Counted from the first letter of the stretch, positions 15,637 through 24,119 are shown. The stretch: 40,977 bases of DNA from Lachnospiraceae bacterium (GCA_014804655.1 JAAUZK010000033.1:130907-171883); one strand, 5' to 3'. Translations and numbers: made by a program. Notes: a model not told the origin generated them from the letters alone.

Positions 15637-15729
15637 GTGATGTGGCGGGCTATTTCAAGAATGATTCGGGAAGATAATATCCCATCGTGGAAGACCATAG
15701 AAAAGGCTGGTTATGTGCCAATAGAATAA
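15637..15729 (+). pseudogene. C-terminal scrap of a GNAT acetyltransferase
   Basis: Read in the frame of ATG 15661 with upstream codons back to about 15637, the translation contains MIREDNIPSWKTIEKAGYV followed by PIE and a stop. This is the standard end of a GNAT domain (xIRExNxxSxxxxEKxGF, motif B). The rest of the domain, including the acetyl-CoA loop, is absent. A remnant left after deletion. Confidence 0.6.
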
Positions 15730-15749
15730 AAGGAATCGGCACTTGCCGC

Positions 15750-15943
15750 CTATCTATGCTCTTTCTTCGCTTCCCGCTGTATCCTTTTAGGATTGCGACC
15801 GACTTCTTTCACATCAGCTGCCACAGCCGAACGAAATCGTATATCTCATAATCTTTCGGTTCAGCACCAAACGTGATCTTACATACAGATAGCTTTCCCT
15901 CTGATACCCGTTCGAACACGCCCTCCCAAAAACTAATGCTCAT
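15750..15943 (-). pseudogene. YjdF/DUF2992-family remnant
   Basis: ATG 15943, overlapping the last codons of alaS, opens [16 protein letters not shown], then KLSVCKITFGAEPKDYEIYD, which are hallmark stretches of YjdF RNA-binding proteins (usually preceded by LTVYFEDP, missing here). The frame stops at about 15809, but the adjacent frame continues as SAVAADVKEVGRNPKRIQRE and ends AKKEHR-stop at 15750. So the gene has lost an N-terminal piece, an internal segment (with a frame change) and most of its charged tail. In Firmicutes yjdF is itself often riboswitch-controlled; no such leader remains. Confidence 0.65.
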
Positions 15944-17708
15944 TAATAACAGCCTTAATTCGTCTGACACCGGCAGAGGATGCCTCTTCCTTTTTAATTT
16001 TAAAAGAAACAAGTTCTCCGGTATTTTTAGCATGAGGACCACCACAAATTTCTTTAGAGTATCCGGGGATTGTGTACACTTTTACTATTTCACCGTACTT
16101 CCCCGAAAAAACACCGATAGCTCCTTCTTCATATGCTTTCTTAGGAGTCATCTCTTCCAGAATGACATCAATCTTTTTCCGGATAGCTTCATTTACGATC
16201 GCTTCTACTTTTTCCAATTCCTCCTTTGTGACTTTTCGTCCGAAAGAAAAATCAAATCTTAAGCGTTCAGAAGTAATGTTACTACCCCGCTGGAACACTT
16301 CATCTCCAAGAACCTTTCTTAATGCTCCGTTTAACAAATGTGTTGCCGTGTGAAGCCTTGCTGTCTGCTCATTACTGTCTGCCAAACCTCCTGCAAACTT
16401 ACCTGCCGCTCCCTGTCTGGATTTGTTCTGGTGCTCCTCAAATTTCTGCCGGAATCCATCCATATCCACCTGATATCCTCTTTCCAAAGCCAGTTCTGAT
16501 GTGAATTCAATGGGAAAACCGAAAGTATCATACAACTTGAATGCCAGTTCACCACTAAGAATTCCGCCCTGCTCCATGCTATCAAGGTATCTGTTTGCCT
16601 TCTTCAGCCCCTCGTCCAAGGTCTTGGAAAACAAATTATATTCCTTTTGTAACTGTTCCAGAATAAACTCCCGATTTTCTCCAAGTTCCGGATAAACAAG
16701 CCCGTATTGTTCAATAATCACTCCTGATAGCTCACACAAGTAATTTACATTAATGTCAGCTTTCCTGAACAATCGGATAATTCTCCGAATCAGCCTTCTC
16801 AAAATATATCCCTGCTCTGTATTAGACGGGCTAATCTTCATCGGGTCACCAAGAATAAAAGTAATTGCTCTGGTATGTTCACAAATAATTCTTTTATCTC
16901 GCTCAGGGATAGCTTTTCCTTCTTTTTCAAGAATTTCTTCAAGCGTTTGCATAATCGGGATAAACAACTCTGTATCGTACACATTTGTTTTCCCATTAAA
17001 AATAGTCAAGACACGCTCCAAGCCCATTCCCGTATCCACATTTTTCTGCTTCAACTCTGTAAAAGTACCGTCAGCCTCTTTATTGAACTGCATGAAAACA
17101 TTATTCCAAATCTCAACATATTTTCCGCATTTACATGACGGTCCGCAATTCGGACCACATTTAGGTTTGTCCATATCGTAGAAGATTTCAGTGTCCGGTC
17201 CGCAAGGACCTGTCTGTCCGGCCGGTCCCCACCAGTTATTGTCTCTTCCATATCGGAAAATCTGGTCACTTTTAAGTCCATAGCTCTTCCAAATTTCTTC
17301 CGCCTCCACATCGGCCGGCACCAATTCATCGCCTTCAAATACCGTCACCGCCAGTCTTTCCAACGGAATATGAAGATAATTGGTCAGAAAATCAAAACTC
17401 ATAGAAATGGATTCCTGTTTAAAATAGTCTCCTAACGACCAATTTCCCAACATTTCAAAAAAGGTGCAATGTGTATCGTCTCCTACTTCATCTATATCTT
17501 CTGTTCGTACACACTTCTGAACGTCTGTAAGCCTTTTTCCACTGGGATGTTTCTCACCCAGCAAATAAGGTACCAATGGATGCATTCCTGCAGTGGTAAA
17601 CAAAACCGTCGGATCATTCTCCGGGAGAAGTGATGCGGACGCAATTTCCTTATGCCCCCTTTCTTTAAAAAAGTTTACATACATTGTTCTTAATTCATTT
17701 GCTGTCAT
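15933..17708 (-). CDS. alaS: Alanine--tRNA ligase, short form lacking the DHHA1/C-Ala region
   Basis: 591 residues against about 870 for standard AlaS. Catalytic core: [20 protein letters not shown] (class II motif 1 area), [17 protein letters not shown] (motif 2), the Cys-rich [19 protein letters not shown] insert, and [10 protein letters not shown]. Editing domain: [11 protein letters not shown] and [12 protein letters not shown] carry the zinc-binding HxxxH and CxxxH sets. The protein ends right after [13 protein letters not shown], so the DHHA1/C-Ala domain is missing; such short versions are known in Clostridia. Its leader is a T-box with an alanine (GCA) specifier. RBS AAAGGAG is eight bases upstream of the ATG. 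It may be a second AlaS made under alanine limitation. Confidence 0.93.
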   Translation of the reverse strand: MTANELRTMYVNFFKERGHKEIASASLLPENDPTVLFTTAGMHPLVPYLLGEKHPSGKRLTDVQKCVRTEDIDEVGDDTHCTFFEMLGNWSLGDYFKQESISMSFDFLTNYLHIPLERLAVTVFEGDELVPADVEAEEIWKSYGLKSDQIFRYGRDNNWWGPAGQTGPCGPDTEIFYDMDKPKCGPNCGPSCKCGKYVEIWNNVFMQFNKEADGTFTELKQKNVDTGMGLERVLTIFNGKTNVYDTELFIPIMQTLEEILEKEGKAIPERDKRIICEHTRAITFILGDPMKISPSNTEQGYILRRLIRRIIRLFRKADINVNYLCELSGVIIEQYGLVYPELGENREFILEQLQKEYNLFSKTLDEGLKKANRYLDSMEQGGILSGELAFKLYDTFGFPIEFTSELALERGYQVDMDGFRQKFEEHQNKSRQGAAGKFAGGLADSNEQTARLHTATHLLNGALRKVLGDEVFQRGSNITSERLRFDFSFGRKVTKEELEKVEAIVNEAIRKKIDVILEEMTPKKAYEEGAIGVFSGKYGEIVKVYTIPGYSKEICGGPHAKNTGELVSFKIKKEEASSAGVRRIKAVINEH

Positions 17709-17741
17709 GTTTCATTCTCCTTTCTGACATTTCTCCAAAAC

Positions 17742-18013
17742 AAAAAACCCTAAGCTGATATAATATCAACTTAGGGCGAACTTTCATGTCCGTGTTACCA
17801 CCTAATTTCAGATTTCTCTGCACTCTGTCAATACGGGATTTCTCCGATATTGCTTCCTGCGTTAACGGGGGAACTCCGTTGAAGCCTACTAAGATATATC
17901 TGTTCGGTTCACAGCTCAGAGGCTGCTTCAATATTAGTTCATTGAAGATTCGCACCAACCATCTTCTCTCTGTGAAATCCCTAATACCTACTATTCCTCG
18001 TCAAAGCCTTTTT
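17742..18013 (-). promoter_or_regulatory. T-box riboswitch leader, alanine specifier
   Basis: On the minus strand: GCTTTGACGAGGAATAGTAG (stem I base with GA motif), GAGAG and TTGGTG apical elements, then GAAGCAGCCTC with GCA (Ala) at 17924-17926 as specifier, the T-box TTAGGTGGTAACACGG (17790-17805), and a terminator with CCCTAAG...CTTAGGG arms followed by six T (17742-17747). TGGT pairs with an A discriminator base, as in tRNA-Ala. It is upstream of alaS, so the assignment is coherent on three independent counts. Confidence 0.95.
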
Positions 18014-18030
18014 GTTTTGAATTGGTTGGA

Positions 18031-18059
18031 AGTATAACACTATAGAAAACATTTGTCAA
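18031..18059 (-). promoter_or_regulatory. Promoter of the alaS T-box leader
   Basis: Minus-strand TTGACA (18054-18059), a 17-bp spacer, and TATACT (18031-18036): a near-perfect sigma-A promoter about 20 bases before stem I. Confidence 0.85.
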
Positions 18060-18170
18060 GCAGCTTTGAGCTTTGAATTTTTTCGCTTTGAATTTGCCGC
18101 TTCAAAATATCGAGAAATAGAACCAAGACAAATCCACTATTGTCTTCTTGATTATCCTTATAATATGGCG

Positions 18171-18854
18171 CTACTCACTAATATATTTCTGTGTGAATGC
18201 GCAAACAGCAAAACATTTGCCACACAAATCCTCTTTTATACCGGTTTGTTCTGTCATAATCTGCAGCTGTTTTTGATAGCATTTCTGTTCGTCAAACAGC
18301 TTGCTTCGTGCCATTCCTGCTTCCCATAAGGTTCCGGAAAGTGCCTCTGCCGGACAGCATTTAACACAAAGAGTACAACTGCCACATCCTGATCTCGTGA
18401 TTGCCTCCGCAGTCTGAAGCGGTGCATCTGTCAAAATCGATGATAACCGCACTGCACCACCATATTGTTGAGTTATCAGAAGACAGTTCTTCCCAATCCA
18501 CCCAAGTCCTGCCCTTGTTGCTACAGTCTTATGCGGAAAGTTTGAAATCCATTCATCACGATCGATTTTCACTACATCAGTTGTCATTGCAACGGCATTG
18601 TATCCTTTATTTATCAAATACTCCGCTCCGTTTGTTACAATTCTGTTTAGTCTGTCGTTCATCTCATTATATGCGTCGTAATAGGCTTTGTTTGGTGCTA
18701 TTTTCAAAGACCGCACTATATCAGCCGGCACAGGAATGGCAACCGAAACTGCTCTTGGATAAATTAGACTTTTATCCACACTCATGTCTGCAAACCCGAC
18801 AAGCGCTGCACCACAATCGTGAAGATAATCATAAATTTGATTTGTAATTTCCAT
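18171..18854 (-). CDS. 4Fe-4S double-cluster protein, epoxyqueuosine reductase (QueG)-like
   Basis: 227 residues from ATG 18854; a GTG at 18866 is the alternative. The C-terminal region has two ferredoxin-like clusters: CGSCTLCVKCCP and CGKCFAVCAFTQKYI. The central part carries RAGLGWIGKNCLLIT, the QueG-family motif that precedes the cluster domain. Full-length QueG (about 370 residues) uses cobalamin to reduce epoxyqueuosine in tRNA; this protein lacks the C-terminal HEAT repeats and so belongs to the short family usually labelled as 4Fe-4S double cluster domain protein. The substrate may be different. A broken GNAT gene lies directly upstream. Confidence 0.8.
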   Translation of the reverse strand: MEITNQIYDYLHDCGAALVGFADMSVDKSLIYPRAVSVAIPVPADIVRSLKIAPNKAYYDAYNEMNDRLNRIVTNGAEYLINKGYNAVAMTTDVVKIDRDEWISNFPHKTVATRAGLGWIGKNCLLITQQYGGAVRLSSILTDAPLQTAEAITRSGCGSCTLCVKCCPAEALSGTLWEAGMARSKLFDEQKCYQKQLQIMTEQTGIKEDLCGKCFAVCAFTQKYISE

Positions 18855-18881
18855 TTCTACCACCACACAATAAACGTGAAG

Positions 18882-19193
18882 TCATATTCCTGCTTTTTCA
18901 AGCACTCTGCAAGATGCGGCGTTATACGCAAATGGCTCTGCATAAATGCGGATAATATCGCTCTTTTCAAAAACATACTCACAAATTTGCTTAATGTTAT
19001 CTGCCGTAACAGCAAACGCAAATGTTTCATTTTCATCTGCGGAAAGCATAGCAGAAATAAACTCAATTCCGTCCTGCTCTGTATAAGGATAAGGTAACCC
19101 ATCCCGAAGATTATCTTGTATTTTTCTATTAGAAAGAGCTACCGCTAAATCTGCTGCATCTGACAATTCCCATTTTCTTATCTTACAAATCAT
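18882..19193 (-). pseudogene. GNAT acetyltransferase with internal deletion and lost C-terminus
   Basis: Start ATG 19193 has AAGGAAATGG before it. The N-terminal part (CKIRKWELSDAADLAVALSN, then IEFISAMLS and ETFAFAVTADN) is intact up to about residue 66; it then joins directly to KQICEYVFEKSDIIRIYAEP, which normally follows the acetyl-CoA-binding loop. So beta strand 4, the R/Q-x-x-G-x-G loop and part of helix 3 are missing in frame at about 18995. The protein also ends at VLEKAGI instead of the usual LEKAGF plus 40 residues. It cannot bind acetyl-CoA normally. Confidence 0.72.
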
Positions 19194-19235
19194 TTTCCAT
19201 TTCCTTAGCAAATTAATACTCACTCTGTATACATT

Positions 19236-19751
19236 CTACTGTATATATTCTATAATAAGATTTACATTTTCCTCAATAGACTTGGTTCCATCAATCCGTA
19301 TAACCGGACATTTCAATGACCTTACCCATTCTTCCACAATGTTCTCCGATCTGGATTCAACCAAATGAAAGAATTTTTCTTCCTGCTCATACAAATCTCC
19401 GCCTGATAACATTCTGTTACCGAACTTCTGAAAAGAGCGCTTTTTAACTCGTTGCAGCCGAGTATCCTTTGGAACATCCAGCAATATAGCATACTGGAAA
19501 AAAGAATAAATATCTTCTCCATAATCTCCTTTAACAGAAGCAAGAACAAAGTTTTCATGTGTTTTCATCTCGTGTAACAAAAGCTTTTCAACATCTTCAC
19601 GAGTACGTGGAGAAGCATATATGTAATCAGGGTCTGTTTTTGGAAAATACAGGTCTTCAATATCTATAAAATAAAAATGCAATTTCTCCGCAAGCACTTT
19701 TCCAAGCGTACTCTTTCCTGCGCCATTTAAACCACATATAATAATTCCCAT
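19236..19751 (-). CDS. P-loop kinase (AAA/shikimate-kinase-like)
   Basis: 171 residues from ATG 19751 (GGGAGA upstream; the frame 8 codons longer lacks a site). MGIIICGLNGAGKSTLGKVL supplies the Walker A loop (GLNGAGKST); FYFIDIEDLYF carries the acidic pair after beta strand 2, as in small-molecule kinases; RLQRVKKRSFQKFG looks like the lid with basic residues. The family transfers phosphate to a nucleoside, sugar or antibiotic-like substrate, not identified. It probably shares a transcript with the broken GNAT gene, 42 bases downstream. Confidence 0.75.
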   Translation of the reverse strand: MGIIICGLNGAGKSTLGKVLAEKLHFYFIDIEDLYFPKTDPDYIYASPRTREDVEKLLLHEMKTHENFVLASVKGDYGEDIYSFFQYAILLDVPKDTRLQRVKKRSFQKFGNRMLSGGDLYEQEEKFFHLVESRSENIVEEWVRSLKCPVIRIDGTKSIEENVNLIIEYIQ

Positions 19752-19799
19752 AAAAATCTCCCTGCCGGATTGCAAATTATATTGAACAGTGCAGTCGCT

Positions 19800-20675
19800 T
19801 TATGACTTATCTTCCTCCGCCCTCTTTTTAATATGATTTCCGATAATCTCTGACACATCACTAATCGTGATAAAAGCCTGCGCATCTGCCTCTTTGATCA
19901 GATGCTTCAGTTGATATATTTCAAGCCGGTTCAGTACGCAGTAGAGAACCGCCTTTTTGCCGCTGATCAGGCCCTCGCCCTCCAAGATCGTCACGGTGCG
20001 TCCCATTTTCTTATAGATCTCATCCGCGATCCTGCGCCCTTCATTCGTGATTATCATGGCGGCTTTTGCCTGTTCCACGCCTGTCTCTACAAAATCAATC
20101 ACTTTCGACGTAATAAAATACGTCAGCAGGCTGTACATGGCCCTGTCAAATCCAAACAGAAAACCTGCGGTCGTATAGATCATAATATTGATGAAAAGAA
20201 CCGTCTGTCCCACCGGAAGATTAAACCGTCGGTTCAAAAAGATTGCCACCGTCTCCGTTCCATCGAGACAGCCGCCGGAGCGAATGACAAGCCCCACGCC
20301 TATTCCCAGAAACACTCCTCCGAAACAGACAGCCAGAAGATATTCCTGCGTCATATCCGTAAGCGGCGCAAATATCTCCAGAAAACTCGAAAATATCGCC
20401 ATGGCAATCGCAGATTTGACAATAAATTTTTTTCCCAGTTTCCGCATACCGACGATCAGGAACGGTATGTTGAGTGCCATAGTCAATACTCCCAGAGGAA
20501 TCCTGCTAAGATTATTGATCATAATCGAGATTCCCACGATCCCTCCATCCAGGATCGTACATGGAACCAGAAACTCTTCAATGGAAAACGCTGCGATCAT
20601 CGCACCAACCACCAGCGTCACATAACTAAAAATCTCTTTCATATACTCTTTCGACTTTGAAACATTTTCTGACAT
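19800..20675 (-). CDS. YitT-family membrane protein (DUF161 + DUF2179)
   Basis: 291 residues from ATG 20675 (GGAGGT seven bases upstream). Five to six hydrophobic segments fill residues 15-190, with the family signatures FLVPCTILDGGIVGISIMI, GGVFLGIGVGLVIRSGGCLD and GGTETVAIFL-like DGTETVAIFLNRRF. The C-terminal 90 residues (KAAMIITNEGRRIADEIYKK and KKAVLYCVLNRLEIYQLKHL) are the soluble DUF2179 domain. YitT proteins are widespread in Firmicutes and are thought to be transporters, but no substrate is established. Stands alone between the kinase gene and the frameshifted P-loop gene. Confidence 0.92.
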   Translation of the reverse strand: MSENVSKSKEYMKEIFSYVTLVVGAMIAAFSIEEFLVPCTILDGGIVGISIMINNLSRIPLGVLTMALNIPFLIVGMRKLGKKFIVKSAIAMAIFSSFLEIFAPLTDMTQEYLLAVCFGGVFLGIGVGLVIRSGGCLDGTETVAIFLNRRFNLPVGQTVLFINIMIYTTAGFLFGFDRAMYSLLTYFITSKVIDFVETGVEQAKAAMIITNEGRRIADEIYKKMGRTVTILEGEGLISGKKAVLYCVLNRLEIYQLKHLIKEADAQAFITISDVSEIIGNHIKKRAEEDKS

Positions 20676-20842
20676 AGATATTACCTCCGATATCATCATA
20701 TCAACGAAAAACGTACCCGTCAAACGGAACTTTATAGTTCTGCTTTTTGTAATCAATCACTTAAATACTACGCTGCCTAATATATATTTATCCCTAAAGC
20801 ATCAAAGAGCAGACGGGATGTATCTACACAATAAGCTGAGAA

Positions 20843-21549
20843 TTATTTTTTCAAGCCAAGTTCCCTCTCAACCAAAGCGAATGTGTCTTCAATACTTCTA
20901 CTCTCATCTCTAACAATAACGCGAAAGCCAGAATAGAGAAAAGAGTCATATGCTGCGCGAGAGTTGACCCTTTTTAAACACTGTCTGAAATTTTCCATTG
21001 CCAGTTTAGGATTCTCTTCATCCATGAGTAACCGATATAGAAACTGCTTTTCTTTGTCCGGTCTATCAAAAAGCGATTCACCGATATATCAGGATCGGCT
21101 AACATGATTAGCACATGATCATTATCTGATATTTCTTTCAACGTTTCTATGGAAATATTGGTGTCCACAAATACCATTTTTCCTTCAGAGCTCAGTTTAT
21201 TCAGAATATGAAGTTCCAAAGTTTCACATTCCTTTGCTACACCTCTTACCCAGGCTTCATATTCATCCGGTGTTCGTCTGATGAAATCGTGCCAATCCTG
21301 TAAATCTCTTGTGTAAGTCAAATATGGAAACTTGTTTCTATCTAATCCGGATAATAATGATTCATGATAATTTTCTTCACAAACAATACCGTTATACTTT
21401 TCGGCGAGTCGCTTCACCATCGTAGATTTCCCAGCATATGCAGTTCCGTTTATGAAAAATATATTATCAAGCCTCTGTAATCGTTTGCTCTTTGCAGAAG
21501 TATGATTCATACAATACTCTTCAATTAATATTTTGCTATATTCCTTCAT
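20843..21549 (-). pseudogene. P-loop ATPase/kinase, frameshifted in a T-run
   Basis: The first frame (from 21549) has NIFFINGTAYAGKSTMVKRL (Walker A as GTAYAGKST) and MVFVDTNISIETLKEI (Walker B-like). After RFLI the frame turns to an unrelated short tail and stops. If one T is added to the five T at 21068-21072 (minus strand), the reading becomes RFFDRPDKEKQFLYRLLMDE followed by ENPKLAMENFRQCLKRVN and ends RELGLKK at 20843, a normal C-terminus. So a one-base loss in a homopolymer splits a gene of about 235 codons. It may be a phase-variable switch, a recent mutation or a base-calling error. Confidence 0.75.
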
Positions 21550-21721
21550 TTTGTCCGTTCCAGCTTTCCTTATTATTCATTATCTCTCTTTTTAAACCCA
21601 AACTACAATTTCAAAATCATCAGTCAAATACACTTGTCAAATTTAATATACATCCAAAAAGCACTTTTCTCAATTCGTTTCTTTAACATATACAATACAC
21701 CAAAATTTTGAGTAAAAAGTA

Positions 21722-21752
21722 TTGACTCCAACGTAACGTGATACTGTATTCT
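21722..21752 (+). promoter_or_regulatory. MerR-type promoter, 19-bp spacer with ACGT-A-ACGT dyad
   Basis: -35 TTGACT (21722-21727), -10 TATTCT (21747-21752), spacer exactly 19 bp, with the dyad ACGT-A-ACGT at 21731-21739 centred in it. It precedes the shortened MerR gene. Nearly the same spacer is found at the other TipA-type promoter (4966-4996). Confidence 0.75.
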
Positions 21753-21828
21753 ATTCTTACGGAAGCAGAATAGATATGAGCCGGCAATTTCTATCTCACT
21801 TCTCCACTAATCAAAGGAGCTGGTAAGC

Positions 21829-22368
21829 ATGAGAACTATAAGCCAAGTAGCAGAATTAACAGGTATCAGCATACGCACTCTGCAATACTATGATGAAATC
21901 GGACTGTTAAAACCAAGTGAATTAACGCAGTCCGGCTATCGCTTATACAATGATGAAGCTGAACTAGCCAAACTTGCTATTAAACTATTTGGAAGTGTTG
22001 AAAAATATACAGAAGCCATGAAATATAATCTGGAGCACTTTTCCGAAATCATGGAAACACAGTTATCAGAAGAAGTAAAAGAAATCGGCAAACAGTCTGA
22101 TATACTATATGGTAAATTAACCTCCGATTTGTCAGAAGATGTTTCTTCCCCCAGAATACAATCCGTTGTACATGAACTATTGCAGTTTATACAGAAAAAC
22201 AGCACCAGAGTATCCTTCGGTAAGCCTTATATAAATGTTCTTATCGACACCTATTCAAACGATTATATAAAACGCGTAACTGATAGCAAATATGAGAGAG
22301 GAGCTTCGGATTATATTGTGAAAGCGTTCCGTTACTACTCGGAGAATAGCACTCCTGAGAACAATTAG
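21829..22368 (+). CDS. Shortened MerR/TipAS regulator (internal deletion)
   Basis: 179 residues against about 245 for the intact relative at 4210. The winged helix is whole (MRTISQVAELTGISIRTLQY, then GLLKPSELTQSGYRLYNDEA), but at residue 44 (about 21961) the sequence jumps to ELAKLAIKLFGSVEKYTEAM, which belongs to the TipAS domain. The recognition wing end, the long dimerisation helix and the linker, some 60-70 residues, are gone without a frame change. The TipAS part continues to KAFRYYSENSTPENN. Loss of the dimer helix should prevent normal operator binding. It may be inactive, or act as a ligand sink. RBS AAAGGAG is good and the promoter is intact. Confidence 0.75.
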   Translation: MRTISQVAELTGISIRTLQYYDEIGLLKPSELTQSGYRLYNDEAELAKLAIKLFGSVEKYTEAMKYNLEHFSEIMETQLSEEVKEIGKQSDILYGKLTSDLSEDVSSPRIQSVVHELLQFIQKNSTRVSFGKPYINVLIDTYSNDYIKRVTDSKYERGASDYIVKAFRYYSENSTPENN

Positions 22369-22397
22369 AGCCATTTTAGATCCAAACACAATAAACC

Positions 22398-22432
22398 ATC
22401 CCGGAAGTGCTCTTTATCAGCATTTCCGGGAT
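22398..22432 (+). terminator. Stem-loop after shortened MerR gene
   Basis: ATCCCGGAAGTGC and GCATTTCCGGGAT form a 13-bp stem (one G-T wobble) with a 9-base loop, 30 bases after the stop. No strong T-run follows, so termination may depend on the stem or run in both directions. Confidence 0.55.
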
Positions 22433-22467
22433 TCTATCTGCCGGATCTTTGTTGGAATTTTGAGGTT

Positions 22468-22545
22468 ATCACAGACAGCGTCCAATATCAATGGCAAAGG
22501 CTACGCCGACATAAATATCCCATTGACATTGGCTTTGTCTGTGAT
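22468..22545. repeat. Long imperfect inverted repeat (27/26-base arms)
   Basis: Left arm 22468-22494 and right arm 22520-22545 pair in three blocks: ATCACAGACA, CCAAT and TCAATGG with their complements (22 pairs), with one 4/3 internal loop and one mismatch; the loop is 25 bases. It lies between two unrelated MerR genes and is not part of a recognised terminator. It could be a miniature inverted-repeat element, a structured RNA or a recombination site. Confidence 0.55.
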
Positions 22546-22598
22546 TCAGTATAATCAAGTAGAACATTTATACCACTTTATACCGCTATCTCTGTAAC

Positions 22599-23936
22599 TC
22601 ATACATTGTCTCTTATAAATACATAATAGTCCGTATCATAGCCACCCCAGCGGTAATCGCCGCTCTTCCACTCTATAATCATATAGTCTGTGTCATCAAC
22701 TGTCACAATTTCATATGCACAGGCGGTATCATTATGATGCTTGAGCACATAACCCTTCGTCCAGCTCTGAAGCTCTTTACCCGATGTGGTCTCATCCATA
22801 TAAACACTGCTTAAAAATCCCTCTTCTCCAAAATGCATATGCTTAAAAAATAGTCTTTCCTGAGGGAGATGATTTACATCCGGAGCAAACTCCTCTTTGT
22901 TTCGGATAAAGTCAAAGGCCTTCCAATCTCCCAGAACGCGCTCGTCATTCACAAAAGGCATATCCGTGTTCTCCTGACGGGCTATCCCACGGCGGGTATA
23001 CCTTTTATTATCTACCTGTTCCAGCACCAGCACGGTGGGCATTCCGCCGCGAAGATATTCATAGGATTTATTCTCCACAAACATATAACGACTGCCTTGA
23101 TAGTCCTCAATCTGATATCTGCATAAACAGGACTGGTCACCGCCGGCCAATTTCAGATATCCTTTTGTCCAGCTATAAATCCAGTAATCTTCTCCGCCCG
23201 GCAGAAAATAGATTTCCCTGTCCTTATTTCCCATATCAGATTCTCTCCGCTCGCCTGCCTCAGAATAAAAATCTTCCTTTACGGCATATTCGCCCACAAC
23301 CTTCCATTTGCCAATGACCTGCTCATCATCCTCAAAAACAAGGTTTATATCTTCATGCAGTTCCCCCATTTCATCTCTAAGTTTCACCACCTTGGCAGCT
23401 ACCTGAATATCATTTTTATCCATACTTCCATAGGTCAGGAATCCTGAGATTCGCTGAAAATTCCTTTTCTGGATTTCCTCGTCCAAACTGCAGCATGCAG
23501 CCAGAAAGGCTTCTTGATTCAACGGGGAGGGCAGGGATATTCCTTTTATAATCATTTCACCCAATTCATTTTTTTCAACTACTGACAGTTTTTCCTGTTC
23601 AGCCTTCGCATTTTTCTCTTCTTTCTCAAACATCATACGCTTCACCTCCGCAATGGCAGCAAGCATGTCTTTGTATTCCGACTCCCGATGTTCCAGAATG
23701 CCCTTTATGAACTCATTATCGTCGGCATTTTTCAGAATATCCCTTATTTCTTTCAGAGAAAGACCGCCGCTCTTTAAAAGCTCAATTTTATGCACCTGCC
23801 CTATCTGGTCAGCCGAATAATAACGGTAACCGGAAAAATGGTCAACATAGTCCGGACATAACAGCCCCTCTTTATCATAATGCCTGAGCACTGATATGGG
23901 CATTCCCGTCATTTTTGCAAATTCACCTATTTTCAT
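22599..23936 (-). CDS. MerR-family regulator with duplicated BlaR1-tail-like C-terminal domain
   Basis: 445 residues from ATG 23936 (AGAGGT upstream; a longer frame has no site). Residues 1-75 are MerR (KIGEFAKMTGMPISVLRHYD, GYRYYSADQIGQVHKIELLK), followed by a coiled coil to about 135. The C-terminal 250 residues contain two similar units: one beginning VIGKWKVVGEYAVKEDF and ending in WTKGYLKLAGG/YMFVENKSYEYLRGG, the other beginning VLGDWKAFDFIRNKEEF and ending WTKGYVLKHHN/YMIIEWKSGDYRWGG. From memory, the same repeat forms the tail of some Firmicutes BlaR1-like sensors. The duplication is seen directly; ligand unknown. Confidence 0.78.
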   Translation of the reverse strand: MKIGEFAKMTGMPISVLRHYDKEGLLCPDYVDHFSGYRYYSADQIGQVHKIELLKSGGLSLKEIRDILKNADDNEFIKGILEHRESEYKDMLAAIAEVKRMMFEKEEKNAKAEQEKLSVVEKNELGEMIIKGISLPSPLNQEAFLAACCSLDEEIQKRNFQRISGFLTYGSMDKNDIQVAAKVVKLRDEMGELHEDINLVFEDDEQVIGKWKVVGEYAVKEDFYSEAGERRESDMGNKDREIYFLPGGEDYWIYSWTKGYLKLAGGDQSCLCRYQIEDYQGSRYMFVENKSYEYLRGGMPTVLVLEQVDNKRYTRRGIARQENTDMPFVNDERVLGDWKAFDFIRNKEEFAPDVNHLPQERLFFKHMHFGEEGFLSSVYMDETTSGKELQSWTKGYVLKHHNDTACAYEIVTVDDTDYMIIEWKSGDYRWGGYDTDYYVFIRDNV

Positions 23937-23993
23937 GCCTGTACCTCTTTCAAAAATCTGTTTACAATTACTTATGAAGCGCTTCATGAAAGT

Positions 23994-24024
23994 AATATAA
24001 ACCTAATGTATGGTTTAGAGTCAA
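23994..24024 (-). promoter_or_regulatory. MerR-type promoter with TAAACC/GGTTTA dyad
   Basis: Minus strand: TTGACT (24019-24024), exactly 19 bp, TATATT (23994-23999), with TAAACC...GGTTTA arms in the spacer. A perfect 14-bp palindrome ATGAAGCGCTTCAT (23974-23987) sits just downstream in the leader. Confidence 0.75.
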
Positions 24025-24089
24025 CCGCCAGTTGTTCCTGCGATATTCCCTTTATCTTTCTTAAATTTTGAATTCTATCCACATGCTTC

Positions 24090-24119
24090 AAAAAATGCGG
24101 AGCAGTTTCCCACTCCGCA
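24090..24119 (-). terminator. Rho-independent terminator of the PadR operon
   Basis: TGCGGAG and CTCCGCA form a perfect 7-bp stem with a 10-base loop, followed on the minus strand by six T (24090-24095). It lies about 100 bases past the DUF4097 stop. Confidence 0.85.

Noticed and set aside
15809..16045. 78-residue minus-strand protein overlapping alaS
   Set aside because: The first part is alaS in another frame; only the part from 15943 on is YjdF-derived, and that is a remnant.
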